Shown: positions 1 to 7,732, counted from the stretch's first letter. The stretch is DNA of 43,347 bases from a virus (IMGVR_UViG_3300033153_001096:1-43347); one strand, 5' to 3'. Notes: generated by a model not told the origin, from the sequence alone. Program-made: numbers and translations.

Positions 1-114
1 TTCTCTTCCCATTGCATATACTTAAAGTTATAAGCAGTGTTACGAACATTCCACAAGTAAGCCATTAAACCACACCAATTAGATTCTATAGTATCACCTA
101 AAGTAAAAGCATTA
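1..114. repeat. Terminal direct repeat, left copy
   Basis: The first 114 bases are identical to the last 114 (43234-43347). The repeat lies inside a protein-coding gene that reads continuously when the two ends are joined. This fits the overlap of a circular assembly better than a biological terminal repeat, although a short redundant end cannot be excluded. Confidence 0.95.
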
Positions 115-458
115 CCATTACACTTAGCTAAATACTTAGAGTTATCTCTAGTGCCTCTAGTTCCATCTTCCCACTCTAGCATGAATCTTTCAGATGAAGT
201 ATCACAGTAGCTATCATCATCTAACCAACCCCATATCAGCCAATAAACTAATTGATATTCTATCCAAGATACATTTCTCTTAGATATAGGAACATCTCTA
301 TTTAGTCTAGGTAGATATATTCCATTAGATATAACATAGTTATATACTGTATTTCTAGCATACTTTCTAAATGGTACAGCTACTAAATACCATGCTAATC
401 CAAACACTTTACGAAACAGTGTCCATAGTAGGATTAGTGTGTATCTAAGGTAGCTCAT
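1..458 (-). CDS. Phage protein of unknown function, N-terminal part (gene crosses the circular junction)
   Basis: This is the 5' part (152 codons) of a gene that starts at 458 and runs off the left edge. Joined to 43122-43233 it gives a 189-residue protein whose frame closes exactly. Its ATG overlaps the stop of the fibre gene at 458-967 (TAATG), so it is co-translated with the fibre cluster. The first 30 residues are hydrophobic with basic residues (LILLWTLFRKVFGLAWYLVA), which looks like a membrane or amphipathic segment. The middle is rich in Trp and acidic residues (YWLIWGWLDDDSYC), and the C-terminal part has a GGYQFGYHTEE stretch. I do not recognise a characterised family. The position between fibre genes suggests a morphogenesis or membrane role, but that is inference. 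Confidence 0.85.
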   Translation of the reverse strand, partial: MSYLRYTLILLWTLFRKVFGLAWYLVAVPFRKYARNTVYNYVISNGIYLPRLNRDVPISKRNVSWIEYQLVYWLIWGWLDDDSYCDTSSERFMLEWEDGTRGTRDNSKYLAKCNGNAFTLGDTIESNWCGLMAYLWNVRNTAYNFKYMQWEE

Positions 459-967
459 TATTTCCAACGACCAAAATAACCTAACCTACACGCTGCACTA
501 TCTACTACCGTTCCAGTATTATCATATACATTGAATACTATCTGTGTATTTAATGGACTTCTGAATGATACAAACCATGGAGACAGAGTACTACTTCTAA
601 GCACATTTCCTGTAAATAAGGTATCAGAAGTTGATGTTACACCAACCGCTTTTATTGGGAAGCCCCATGCAGAAGTACCAGATAATCCAACTGCGTATGT
701 TCTCATTTCTAAACCACCATTAGCAGACATCTCAAAACTACCGTTATCAGTACTACCAACAACAGACCCATCAGGAAAACTCTTAGCACTAAAGTTAGCA
801 CCTTGTACTGTTATAGTTTGATTGCCATAGAAGTCTCTTAATGCTTGTTCATCTGCTATAGCTGTACCAGCCCACTTACCATCTGTAGGTATTGGTGCTA
901 TATCTTCAACTAATATACTTGATGTACCAGCTAGATTTTCTATACTGTTTGCTTTAATTGTACTCAT
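458..967 (-). CDS. Tail fibre / receptor-binding module, third of a tandem set
   Basis: The 169-residue protein starts at 967, where its ATG overlaps the upstream stop (TAATG) and the site GGAAGGTGGAAA lies just before it. An in-frame ATG further upstream (994) would overlap the previous gene and lacks this context. It carries the motif FPDGSVVGSTDNGSFEMSANG near residues 70-90 and ends in GRWK. The two preceding genes share both marks, so the three are paralogues or modular variants. The remaining sequence is beta-rich and diverged, as expected for a receptor-contacting domain. Assignment as a fibre component rests on context and on the GRWK-type ending seen in many phage fibre proteins. The receptor is unknown. 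Confidence 0.7.
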   Translation of the reverse strand: MSTIKANSIENLAGTSSILVEDIAPIPTDGKWAGTAIADEQALRDFYGNQTITVQGANFSAKSFPDGSVVGSTDNGSFEMSANGGLEMRTYAVGLSGTSAWGFPIKAVGVTSTSDTLFTGNVLRSSTLSPWFVSFRSPLNTQIVFNVYDNTGTVVDSAACRLGYFGRWK

Positions 968-1452
968 TATTTCCACCTTCCTATTGCTGACCATGATATT
1001 CTAAGGCTGCTTCTAGCAGCTGTACCATAGTTAGTATTTAAGGTAATGCTACTCTTTAGATTTGAGTCTAGCTTATACCAAACATTAGCTGGAGTATCTC
1101 CAATATCAGCAAATACTGTAGCACTAAAAGATACCTCTATTGTGCTAACTAATGGGAAAGCCATTATATCTCCAGCACCAGTTGGTGTTGTATAATCTCC
1201 AAATATATAAAAATCTCCATTAGGAAACTTAGTGAAACTACCATTATCTGAACTACCGGTTATATCTCCATTAGCCCATAGTGTAGCTACTGGATTAGCA
1301 CCAACTATTCCTACTGCTGTTAATTCAGCACCACTTAATACTCTACTCTCTATATCATTAGAGAATAGTGTATATTCTAAATCAAGTAGATTATCTGCTG
1401 TCTTCAGTCTTGTGCTACCACCTGATGTAGCTCTTAATAATATATTACTCAT
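967..1452 (-). CDS. Tail fibre / receptor-binding module, second of a tandem set
   Basis: This 161-residue protein has the same plan as its neighbours: a short N-terminal part, the core ANGDITGSSDNGSFTKFPNG (about residues 60-80), a beta-rich middle and the ending AIGRWK. Its core is nearly identical to that of the gene at 1452-1940, while the middle differs. This is the pattern of duplicated binding modules diversifying. Start and stop overlap with both neighbours as TAATG, so translation is coupled. No enzymatic motif is visible. It could be a fibre tip subunit or a chaperone-like tip protein. Confidence 0.7.
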   Translation of the reverse strand: MSNILLRATSGGSTRLKTADNLLDLEYTLFSNDIESRVLSGAELTAVGIVGANPVATLWANGDITGSSDNGSFTKFPNGDFYIFGDYTTPTGAGDIMAFPLVSTIEVSFSATVFADIGDTPANVWYKLDSNLKSSITLNTNYGTAARSSLRISWSAIGRWK

Positions 1453-1940
1453 TATTTGTACCTCCCTTTAACAGATAATGACATTCTATATGTAACTCCA
1501 GTACTACTTAGTGCATGCTGTAACCTAAATATATCCCAGCTAGTGTCTGTATCTCCGGCAGATGTTGTATTCCATACATTTGTAGTATTACTAGATGTTA
1601 CACTATATGACTTACTTTCTACACTAGTTAGTGTAATAGGAAAACTAGGTGCTGTAATATTTGATGTTCTGTATATGTTCCCTAGTGCAACATTGATATC
1701 TACTGTACCAGATATTATATTAAATGCAGTTACATTACCGTTAGCGAACTTAGTGAAACTACCATTGTCACTAGAACCTACTATACTTCCATCAGGATAC
1801 TTAGTCGCTTCGGGGTTAGTTCCTATAATTCCAACATCAGTTAGGTCTTGTCCACTAAGAACAACACCTTCTCCCTCTGTTAATACTTTCTTATCATTAT
1901 GATATAAGAAACCTAATATACTCTTTAAATTAACACCCAT
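1452..1940 (-). CDS. Tail fibre / receptor-binding module, first of a tandem set
   Basis: A 162-residue protein preceded by a clear ribosome site (AAGGAG, 5 bases before ATG). It contains YPDGSIVGSSDNGSFTKFANG in the middle and ends in VKGRYK. The N-terminal 30 residues (MGVNLKSILGFLYHNDKKVL) differ from those of the other two modules. It follows the knob-containing fibre gene by 9 bases and probably builds the same appendage. Function is inferred from neighbours, repeated architecture and the characteristic C terminus. Confidence 0.7.
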   Translation of the reverse strand: MGVNLKSILGFLYHNDKKVLTEGEGVVLSGQDLTDVGIIGTNPEATKYPDGSIVGSSDNGSFTKFANGNVTAFNIISGTVDINVALGNIYRTSNITAPSFPITLTSVESKSYSVTSSNTTNVWNTTSAGDTDTSWDIFRLQHALSSTGVTYRMSLSVKGRYK

Positions 1941-1949
1941 ATTATCTCC

Positions 1950-3008
1950 TTATACCACAGACAGCGTTGAGCCATCAGGTATTGTTAATGTAACTCCGTC
2001 AGCTATTTCCATGCCACTAGTAACTACACCTGAGAAACCGTCTGCTAATGCAAAGTCTGCTACAAGTACGTTGTGATTCTGTGTAATTAAAGTCTGACCT
2101 AGGTTATCTACATACTGCTTATTAACCATATCCTCAGGAGCAACAGGTGTTATACCTTTTAGCTGTCCTGTCATAGTGTCGCCAGTCTTCTGAACTACAT
2201 CTTCTAGTTTAGCTCCTGCTGACCAACCCGACCAAATTGTCCCATTATACTGTCTGTCATACCAAAGATTAGTTAGAAAACTAAAGCATCTTTGAGCCTT
2301 AATAGTACCACTAGATATAGACAACTGCTCTAAACCTATCATACCACTAGTAGGTGCGTTAGCTGCATCAGTACCTATAAAGATACCCATATCATCTAGT
2401 ATATTACAATCAGTTACGTTAGACTGCGATAGCCTCATAATCTGTGTCATGGGAGTCTCACCTAAGAAAGTACCTATTCTACCTATAGCTTCAGATGTAT
2501 CTACAGCACCAGTATTACCTGTATCATACACAGACTTAAGCATATCTCCAGCACCCGCATCAATAATTAAGTCATCTACATACTTCTTAGTTGTAGGTTG
2601 ATTCTCACTAACAGGTGTAAATATAGGGGACGTTCCATCTTTAAGTAGTACGTTCACTTCATCAGCTTTTACTGCTACTTCATTATCTACATAACTAATG
2701 TCGGCTTTATCTGCTAACAATAAATCCATTTGCCCTTTATTAGGAGCTTGGTCGTCTGTAGTAGCTACATCTACCTCAAAGACCTCTGTACTATTTCCAT
2801 TAAGGTCTGCCTTAGTAGCTAACTTAGCATCTACAGCAGTTATATCCTCTTTACGGTCGATAGCTTCTGTAGTTGTCTCTGTAGCAGAGTAGGGTAAGTT
2901 ACCAGCATTAACCTGTGTACCTGTACCTCTAGCTTGTTCTACAGTACTCATACCTAATTCTAGGTCTTCGACTACCGCTTTGTTTTTATTTACATTAATT
3001 AAAGCCAT
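1950..3008 (-). CDS. Tail fibre protein with N-terminal anchor and pyocin-knob-like domain
   Basis: At 352 residues this is the largest fibre gene of the cluster. The first 50 residues (VEDLELGMSTVEQARGTGTQ, then LPYSATETT) match an anchor-like motif shared with the two genes upstream. Two TKKYVDD / NKQYVDN-type linkers follow at about 145 and 300, as in many fibre shafts. Residues around 190-265 (ending in LWYDRQYNGTIWSGW) resemble the pyocin-knob fold found in fibre and spike proteins. The C-terminal 30 residues form a short beta-rich tail (VTLTIPDGSTLSVV). The ATG overlaps the previous stop. I expect a trimeric adsorption fibre attached through the N terminus. Confidence 0.8.
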   Translation of the reverse strand: MALINVNKNKAVVEDLELGMSTVEQARGTGTQVNAGNLPYSATETTTEAIDRKEDITAVDAKLATKADLNGNSTEVFEVDVATTDDQAPNKGQMDLLLADKADISYVDNEVAVKADEVNVLLKDGTSPIFTPVSENQPTTKKYVDDLIIDAGAGDMLKSVYDTGNTGAVDTSEAIGRIGTFLGETPMTQIMRLSQSNVTDCNILDDMGIFIGTDAANAPTSGMIGLEQLSISSGTIKAQRCFSFLTNLWYDRQYNGTIWSGWSAGAKLEDVVQKTGDTMTGQLKGITPVAPEDMVNKQYVDNLGQTLITQNHNVLVADFALADGFSGVVTSGMEIADGVTLTIPDGSTLSVV

Positions 3009-3505
3009 TATATAATTCCTGTGATTAAACCGTTAGTAACAGTTATTGTCTCTCCGCTTTGTGCAGTGAATGAACCTGATACACCACTTTGAAAAGCAGT
3101 AAATATACTATCATCTACATACTTCTTAGTAGAGGGGTTGTAGTCGAATAAAGGACTAAACGTATCATTATTATCTAACTCTAAAACATTAGTTTTGTCA
3201 GCTTTTAAGGCTACAGCAGTCTTATCCTCTTTAAGGTCTAACTGAGTGAAGTTAACCGCATTAAACCCACTAATACCATTAGCCACATTGAAGATAGTAA
3301 CATCAGCACCACCTATAGCAGCGAAGTTTGCCTCTACGTATGTTCCTGTGTATCTATAGTTTAATCCATCTGTAACTGATTGACTAAGTGTATAAGGTAG
3401 GTGGCTAGCATTTAACTGGCTACCACCTCTTTCTTGTGTAGAGGGGTCAAAACCAAACTCCACATCCTCTACTAGGATAGTACCTTTCTTTACTATGATA
3501 GCCAT
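3008..3505 (-). CDS. Short tail fibre / fibre anchor protein
   Basis: The 165-residue protein opens with the shared anchor motif (LVEDVEFGFDPSTQERGGSQ, then LPYTLSQSVTDG) and contains the linker PSTKKYVDDS near residue 125. It ends in a short beta-rich tail (SGETITVTNGLITGII). It resembles a shortened version of the 352-residue fibre that follows, without the knob. The stop overlaps the next ATG. A role as a second fibre, or as adaptor between the tail and the larger fibre, is inferred from the duplicated N terminus. Confidence 0.7.
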   Translation of the reverse strand: MAIIVKKGTILVEDVEFGFDPSTQERGGSQLNASHLPYTLSQSVTDGLNYRYTGTYVEANFAAIGGADVTIFNVANGISGFNAVNFTQLDLKEDKTAVALKADKTNVLELDNNDTFSPLFDYNPSTKKYVDDSIFTAFQSGVSGSFTAQSGETITVTNGLITGII

Positions 3506-3507
3506 AA

Positions 3508-3717
3508 CTAGTTACCTGTTATAGACGCTAATAGTTCATCTAGTACATCTTTAACACTACGAGTACTATCATAAGGAATAGTATCTGCATTGATTAAGTT
3601 AATCGTTACATTCTCTCCCTCACGTACTTGTGCTGTAGTACCTAATCCAAAGAGTAGGTCCTCGGCTCCTGCTTTTTGTTTAACAAATATCTTAATATCA
3701 TCATTTATATCAGCCAT
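3508..3717 (-). CDS. Small fibre-anchor-like protein
   Basis: This 69-residue protein is almost only the anchor motif: GAEDLLFGLGTTAQVREGEN followed by INADTIPYDSTRSVKDVLDE. The same block begins the next two genes. Its ATG overlaps the stop of the connector-like gene upstream. A free-standing anchor could cap or nucleate the fibre attachment site, or it may be a relic of a fibre whose distal part was lost. No other motif is visible. Confidence 0.7.
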   Translation of the reverse strand: MADINDDIKIFVKQKAGAEDLLFGLGTTAQVREGENVTINLINADTIPYDSTRSVKDVLDELLASITGN

Positions 3718-4706
3718 TATATTCTCCTAAATCTAGTATGGTATTTCTCTTTAGTTCCACCGCTAAAGTCTTTACTAGCTAACTCTCTAGCTTTAAGTAC
3801 CTCGCTTGTGTATTTCTGTAACTCTAACTCACCACGCTGTATGTTATTAGCGTCATTGTCATCCTGTAATGCTGTACCTACTAAATACCTAAGCATAGCC
3901 TCTTCCCACATATTAGGTATAACTAACATAGTAGAATCATCATATAAGTCTGTAGGTACAGCCTCATAATAAACCTTTAAAGTGTTAGATATAGGGGCTA
4001 CAGAAGTAATTAATCCATACTGACCTACTACTTTATATACATCACTCTTTGTAACAAAACCGAATAGTTCCTCATTAGTACTAAACTCGTAATCAAAATC
4101 TACTGTCACACCATTTACATTATCAGTAAAGTTAACTACTCCATCAGGACTCTCAGGAGCTACTACCAACTCTCCCCATATAGTTTGAGGTGCTGAACTG
4201 TCATACATATTAGCTGTATCTATATCTGTGATTATACCATAAACAGGGTCTACTTGGTAAGGTTCACCTATTTCAGTTACAACACCATATACTGAATCTA
4301 ATACAAACGTATCATCTGATAGGTAACCCTCAATAGTTATAGAGTCACTCTCTAAATCAGTTATGCTAGGGTATATATCTATAAGACCCATAGATAGATT
4401 ATCTTTAATAGCCGCTATAGTATTAGTAGGTTGTTTACCATTATCTATATCGTCTCTAGAATATAAAGGTATACTTTCGCCTTGGTACTCTAACCTACGT
4501 ACCGTCATACAATCACTAGGAAGTAAATACCTAGTAACACCATTAGCTAGAGATATATAAGCTTCTTTACGGTATATTCCCGTTAGCTTACAGATATTAG
4601 CTTGACCTTGGTTTATGATTTGAAGTAGTCTTTGGTCTGTCCATCTATGTTGCTTAGAGTCACCAAGTCTACCTCGTGCCATTTCTATGAGAGTTTTAGC
4701 TATCAT
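3717..4706 (-). CDS. Head-tail connector-like virion protein
   Basis: This 329-residue protein has an N-terminal helical region typical of a family of podoviral connector or tail-assembly proteins: LIEMARGRLGDSKQHRWTDQ, then LLQIINQGQANICK (about residues 5-42). A beta-rich middle follows, and a C-terminal helical part (EEAMLRYLVGTALQDDNDAN, around 270-290) resembles adaptor proteins. It sits between the head genes and the fibre genes, where an adaptor would be expected. Its ATG lies directly next to the stop of the small acidic gene upstream. I am fairly sure it is structural and less sure of its exact place in the tail. Confidence 0.65.
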   Translation of the reverse strand: MIAKTLIEMARGRLGDSKQHRWTDQRLLQIINQGQANICKLTGIYRKEAYISLANGVTRYLLPSDCMTVRRLEYQGESIPLYSRDDIDNGKQPTNTIAAIKDNLSMGLIDIYPSITDLESDSITIEGYLSDDTFVLDSVYGVVTEIGEPYQVDPVYGIITDIDTANMYDSSAPQTIWGELVVAPESPDGVVNFTDNVNGVTVDFDYEFSTNEELFGFVTKSDVYKVVGQYGLITSVAPISNTLKVYYEAVPTDLYDDSTMLVIPNMWEEAMLRYLVGTALQDDNDANNIQRGELELQKYTSEVLKARELASKDFSGGTKEKYHTRFRRI

Positions 4707-4847
4707 TTAGTCTTCCTCAGTAGTCTCAGTCTCTTCAGTAGTCTCTACAATAACTTCTTCAGTAGTATCTTCTTCAGTAGCTCCTAAAGCTTCATCTTTA
4801 GTATCAAACGTCTTACCTGCAATAGCTGGGTTATGGTACTTTGTCAT
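4707..4847 (-). CDS. Small acidic protein, unknown function
   Basis: A 46-residue gene beginning MTKYHNPAIAGKTFDTKDEA, with a second half composed almost only of Glu, Thr and Asp. A ribosome site (AAAGGAT) lies 7 bases before the ATG, and the stop abuts the ATG of the connector-like gene. Its position just after the capsid genes and a hairpin suggests a minor head or assembly protein. I do not recognise a family. Confidence 0.65.
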   Translation of the reverse strand: MTKYHNPAIAGKTFDTKDEALGATEEDTTEEVIVETTEETETTEED

Positions 4848-4876
4848 ATTAATATCCTTTGTTAGATTGAAGAAGG

Positions 4877-4896
4877 CACTCCCATAAGAGGGAGTG
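4877..4896 (-). terminator. Hairpin after the capsid genes, probable terminator or attenuator
   Basis: A perfect 7-bp stem (CACTCCC / GGGAGTG) with a 6-base loop lies 14 bases past the stop of the second head gene, read on the minus strand. The next bases (CCTTCTTC) are pyrimidine-rich but not a clean U run. The place matches that of the partial terminator after the major capsid gene in T7, which lowers expression of later genes. Confidence 0.55.
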
Positions 4897-4910
4897 ACCT
4901 ATCAAGCTAC

Positions 4911-5360
4911 CTATACAGGAACTACGCTATAGCGTCCGTTCTTAACTGTATAAGGAGTGTAGTTAGTAACTACTTTAAGTTTACCAACAGTAGCGTCTCC
5001 GCTTCCTACACCTAATGTAATCACTACATCACCACCAGCTAGTAATAGCTCGTCTTCTGCAGCTGATACAGTAAGACCAGTTGATGATACAAGTACATCA
5101 GTGAATAAAGCTACACCACCGATAGTAACAGTAACAGTTGCTAAAGCTTCAAAAGCTTCCTCAACTAGTAGGTATGATTTACCTAGGATAGACTCTTTAG
5201 GAGCCACAGAGGCTACATAATCTTCTCCAAACTGAGCATATGATGGAGCAGCTTGTAGTCTACCGCCACCCTCATCGAGGATAGCAGGTAATGTAACAGT
5301 TAGAGCTTCTGACTCACGTTTGTCAGGGTTTAAAAATTTAGTTGTAATACTTGTTGCCAT
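4911..5360 (-). CDS. Head protein, probably minor capsid or decoration protein
   Basis: A 149-residue protein rich in Val, Ala, Gly and Thr, with a predicted beta structure (LLLAGGDVVITLGVGSGDAT). It begins 10 bases after the major capsid gene and precedes the hairpin, so it should be made at high level with the capsid protein. The N-terminal stretch (TTKFLNPDKRESEALTVTLP) has no signal or membrane segment. A decoration or stabilising role is inferred from position and composition only. Confidence 0.6.
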   Translation of the reverse strand: MATSITTKFLNPDKRESEALTVTLPAILDEGGGRLQAAPSYAQFGEDYVASVAPKESILGKSYLLVEEAFEALATVTVTIGGVALFTDVLVSSTGLTVSAAEDELLLAGGDVVITLGVGSGDATVGKLKVVTNYTPYTVKNGRYSVVPV

Positions 5361-5370
5361 TGTAAGCTCC

Positions 5371-6540
5371 TTACGCTACTGTGCTATTATATGTCTCAAA
5401 TACAACTACACCGTAGTCGAACCCAGCCACTTTAGCATCATCATAATCTACACTCTCAGCAGACATAATAGTTTTCTGAACATTCATCCATACTTCTAGA
5501 GCTGACTCTGACTTAATGTCGAAATCTTGACTAGACTTGAATTTATAGTCAGGCATTTTACCGAAACCAATTTGAACAGCACCTTTACCTAAGATAAGAC
5601 CACGAGAAGCAATAATTTTACCACTTGCACCATAACCAGTTTCACCTAAGAAGTTACCATCTTCATCTACAGTACGTAGACCACAAATCTCAACCTTAGT
5701 CTTACCAATAAGACGTGAGCTAGATACACCAAAGAAGTCTTGTGCTTCAATATAGATGAATGGACCAACTTGACCAATTACACCTTTAAGAAGAACATTG
5801 TTTTCTCCACGTACATCTGCATTAGACGCAATACCAATGAAATCATTAGATAGTCTTAAGTCAGCTGATTGAGCTGAGTCAACTACAACTAGCCATACTT
5901 TACGACCATCTGATAGTTTATAAGGCTCTAATGGTCTACGATTACCACCAGCAGTATAACCACGTCCTGATTTAATAACACGTTCCATTTGCATATGGAA
6001 TGCATAGCTCATCTTATCATCAGCCGCTACCATAGCACCTATATTCGCTCTACCATTAGGACGGATAATATGTGATGGACCTTCGCTGTGTAGTCTACCT
6101 TGCATTGTATCAAATACAAACTGGTCTTTAGCACGAATAAATAAATCAGCTAACTTAGTTCTTGAGTCACCATGCTCAGCTAGAGATAAGTCTCCAACGT
6201 TCTTAGCGTCAAACTTGTCACCATTATCTACAGACCATCTAAGTCTACGAACACGTAGGCTATCTGAAAATAGTTTCTTTTCTTCTGAGTTACCCCATGC
6301 TTGCTCTTTATCTACATGAGCCTCTGATACTAGGTTACCATCCATTTGGAAGTGTACCTCATGACCCTCTTTAACTGCAAAGTCATTCTTTTGATAGATA
6401 ATAGAGTCTTCGCCCATTCCAGTTAAGCCATCCCAAAAAGATGTAGCTTTAGCCTGAACAAGACCTTTCATTACCCAACCCTTACGAGTTAGCTCACTTG
6501 TGATATCTACGATACCTGTTCCACTTGCTTGTGTTGCCAT
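5371..6540 (-). CDS. Major capsid protein, N4-gp56 / DUF4043 type
   Basis: A 389-residue protein of usual length for this HK97-fold family. The N-terminal part carries the family pattern: LTGMGEDSIIYQKNDFAVKE and HEVHFQMDGNLVS (about residues 39-73), then RVRRLRWSVDNGDKFDAKNV. The middle has the conserved DLFIRAKDQFVFDTMQGRLH block and KVWLVVVDSAQSADLRLSND (around 210-230). It follows the scaffold gene by 22 bases, the classical order for capsid assembly. It lacks an obvious N-terminal pro-region, fitting a separate scaffold protein. The family is common in podoviruses. Confidence 0.9.
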   Translation of the reverse strand: MATQASGTGIVDITSELTRKGWVMKGLVQAKATSFWDGLTGMGEDSIIYQKNDFAVKEGHEVHFQMDGNLVSEAHVDKEQAWGNSEEKKLFSDSLRVRRLRWSVDNGDKFDAKNVGDLSLAEHGDSRTKLADLFIRAKDQFVFDTMQGRLHSEGPSHIIRPNGRANIGAMVAADDKMSYAFHMQMERVIKSGRGYTAGGNRRPLEPYKLSDGRKVWLVVVDSAQSADLRLSNDFIGIASNADVRGENNVLLKGVIGQVGPFIYIEAQDFFGVSSSRLIGKTKVEICGLRTVDEDGNFLGETGYGASGKIIASRGLILGKGAVQIGFGKMPDYKFKSSQDFDIKSESALEVWMNVQKTIMSAESVDYDDAKVAGFDYGVVVFETYNSTVA

Positions 6541-6562
6541 AATAATTGTTCCTTATTATAAG

Positions 6563-7435
6563 TTAGAATGTCATATTAGAATAATCTAATGTTCCACTCT
6601 CTAATTGGGTACTTTCTTTAGGTGGAGTATGTGACCCAGCTACTGAATTTAGCTTAGTCCCGTTACTCGTCTCTTCATTAGCCACCACGCGACCTTTAGC
6701 GAGATAATCGCTACACTCTGCTAAGTAGCCCTCGAATGTTACAAGTCCGTCAGTCAGTTTTTTACCTATTCTAGGTGGGATATCATTGTCGAATACCTCA
6801 GCAGTTAATGGAACCTTTCGGTCCTTATTAAACTCTGTTAGTACTCCAACACGTCTATCCAACTCGAATGTCTGTCCTGCATTACTTCTAACTTCACCCA
6901 TAGACTCCTCTAAGTCCTTGTGTACTTTAGATGAATGAGCATTTTCAAGCTTATTCATTTCCAGTCTCCATTCACTAGGATTAGTGTACATAAGGTCTTC
7001 CAAACGCTCTTTGTCTTCTGTAGAGAGTTTCAGTTCTGTTATAGTAGACTCAGCTATTTGATTTCTCAATGCCTCATTAACCGTATCAGACTCTTTAAGA
7101 GACTGTTGAGCCTTTGTAAACCCGCTTTGGGTGTCTCGGTACTTCTTCTCAGCCGCAACAGCATATTTAAGGTGTTCGGGTGTTTCGTCTGGATAAACGA
7201 ACTTTCCTGCCTCATCTACTGTCACTTCCTTAATAAGTTTATTAACCTGTTCAGTATAGCTTAGTTCTTTACTCTCTGAAGGAGCAGAGCTTCTATGTTC
7301 TTGAGCCACTGGTTCCGTAGAAGCAGTTCCCATTAACTCTTGAGCGTACTGTAGGTACTCTTCGGCTGTTTCAGGTTCTTTAGGAGTGGTCTCCTGCTGT
7401 AACCCTGTGTTCTCGTTAGATTGTCTAGTTGACAT
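6563..7435 (-). CDS. Scaffold protein for capsid assembly
   Basis: A 290-residue, strongly acidic and helical protein with low hydrophobicity. It is Gln/Glu/Thr-rich at the N terminus (about 1-60) and has long charged helices through the middle (NKLIKEVTVDEAGKF, TELKLSTEDKERLEDLMYTN). It is the first gene of the minus-strand block and directly precedes the major capsid gene, the standard scaffold position. A ribosome site (AAAGGAT) precedes the ATG. No protease motif is visible, so maturation by a fused protease is unlikely. Confidence 0.8.
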   Translation of the reverse strand: MSTRQSNENTGLQQETTPKEPETAEEYLQYAQELMGTASTEPVAQEHRSSAPSESKELSYTEQVNKLIKEVTVDEAGKFVYPDETPEHLKYAVAAEKKYRDTQSGFTKAQQSLKESDTVNEALRNQIAESTITELKLSTEDKERLEDLMYTNPSEWRLEMNKLENAHSSKVHKDLEESMGEVRSNAGQTFELDRRVGVLTEFNKDRKVPLTAEVFDNDIPPRIGKKLTDGLVTFEGYLAECSDYLAKGRVVANEETSNGTKLNSVAGSHTPPKESTQLESGTLDYSNMTF

Positions 7436-7467
7436 AATCTATCCTTTGATTTGTTTATGTGTTTATA

Positions 7468-7554
7468 CACATTGAGCTGACTACATAAGGAGATTAATAT
7501 CATGCTAGTAAGGCTGTTAGATAAGTTTGGACACCTAATAGTCAGCTCAATGTG
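7468..7554. promoter_or_regulatory. 16-bp perfect inverted repeat in the divergent control region
   Basis: CACATTGAGCTGACTA (7468-7483) is repeated exactly in inverse orientation at 7539-7554, with 55 bases between. It sits just upstream of the scaffold gene (minus strand) and about 180 bases before the small terminase. It could be a pair of operators for one DNA-binding protein, a hairpin in the late leader RNA, or a packaging or recombination site. Confidence 0.6.
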
Positions 7555-7572
7555 AACAATGATAAGTGAATG

Positions 7573-7602
7573 AGCGTTAAGTAGCGTTAAGTGAACCACT
7601 TA
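7573..7602. promoter_or_regulatory. Tandem decamer and palindrome, probable operator
   Basis: AGCGTTAAGT occurs twice head to tail (7573-7592). Its end merges into the palindrome TAAGTG-AAC-CACTTA (7588-7602). The cluster lies between opposed promoter-like sites in the only divergent intergenic region, so a regulator binding here could affect both blocks. Confidence 0.5.
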
Positions 7603-7619
7603 GTTATATGTTTAGACCT

Positions 7620-7625
7620 ATTATA
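7620..7625 (-). promoter_or_regulatory. Possible -10 element of the structural operon
   Basis: Read on the minus strand this is TATAAT, preceded by AGT. It lies about 185 bases upstream of the scaffold ATG with no gene between. A second minus-strand TATAAT lies at 7693-7698. No convincing -35 box is visible. Confidence 0.35.
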
Positions 7626-7636
7626 ACTAATGTTAC

Positions 7637-7660
7637 CTTAAAGATAGTTTAGCTATAATA
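7637..7660 (+). promoter_or_regulatory. Promoter-like 24-bp motif upstream of terS
   Basis: The stretch has TTAAAG, then a segment ending GTTTAGC, then TATAAT. It aligns over its whole length with 10424-10447 and 12530-12553 (most bases shared). The distance of 10 bases between the TTAAAG box and the TATAAT box is too short for a normal -35/-10 pair, so an activator or unusual recognition is possible. The terS ATG follows 72 bases downstream. Confidence 0.5.
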
Positions 7661-7732
7661 TAATACACACAAAATCTACGTTTTAGGCTTACATTATATA
7701 TAGGGTTAAAATTAGACTATTTAGGAGAAGAA

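Noticed and set aside
1-114. Terminal repeat as a true biological direct terminal repeat
   Set aside because: It lies inside a gene, is only 114 bases, and is at a place with no packaging or replication signals, so an assembly overlap is the simpler explanation.
7502-7555. A 17-codon plus-strand frame with a GGAG site inside the inverted-repeat loop
   Set aside because: Too short to support from sequence alone; it could be a leader peptide, so it is only mentioned with the control region.
7333-7599. An 88-codon open frame on the minus strand overlapping the scaffold gene start
   Set aside because: It runs out of frame through the scaffold gene and the repeat region, has no ribosome site, and its composition does not resemble the neighbours.
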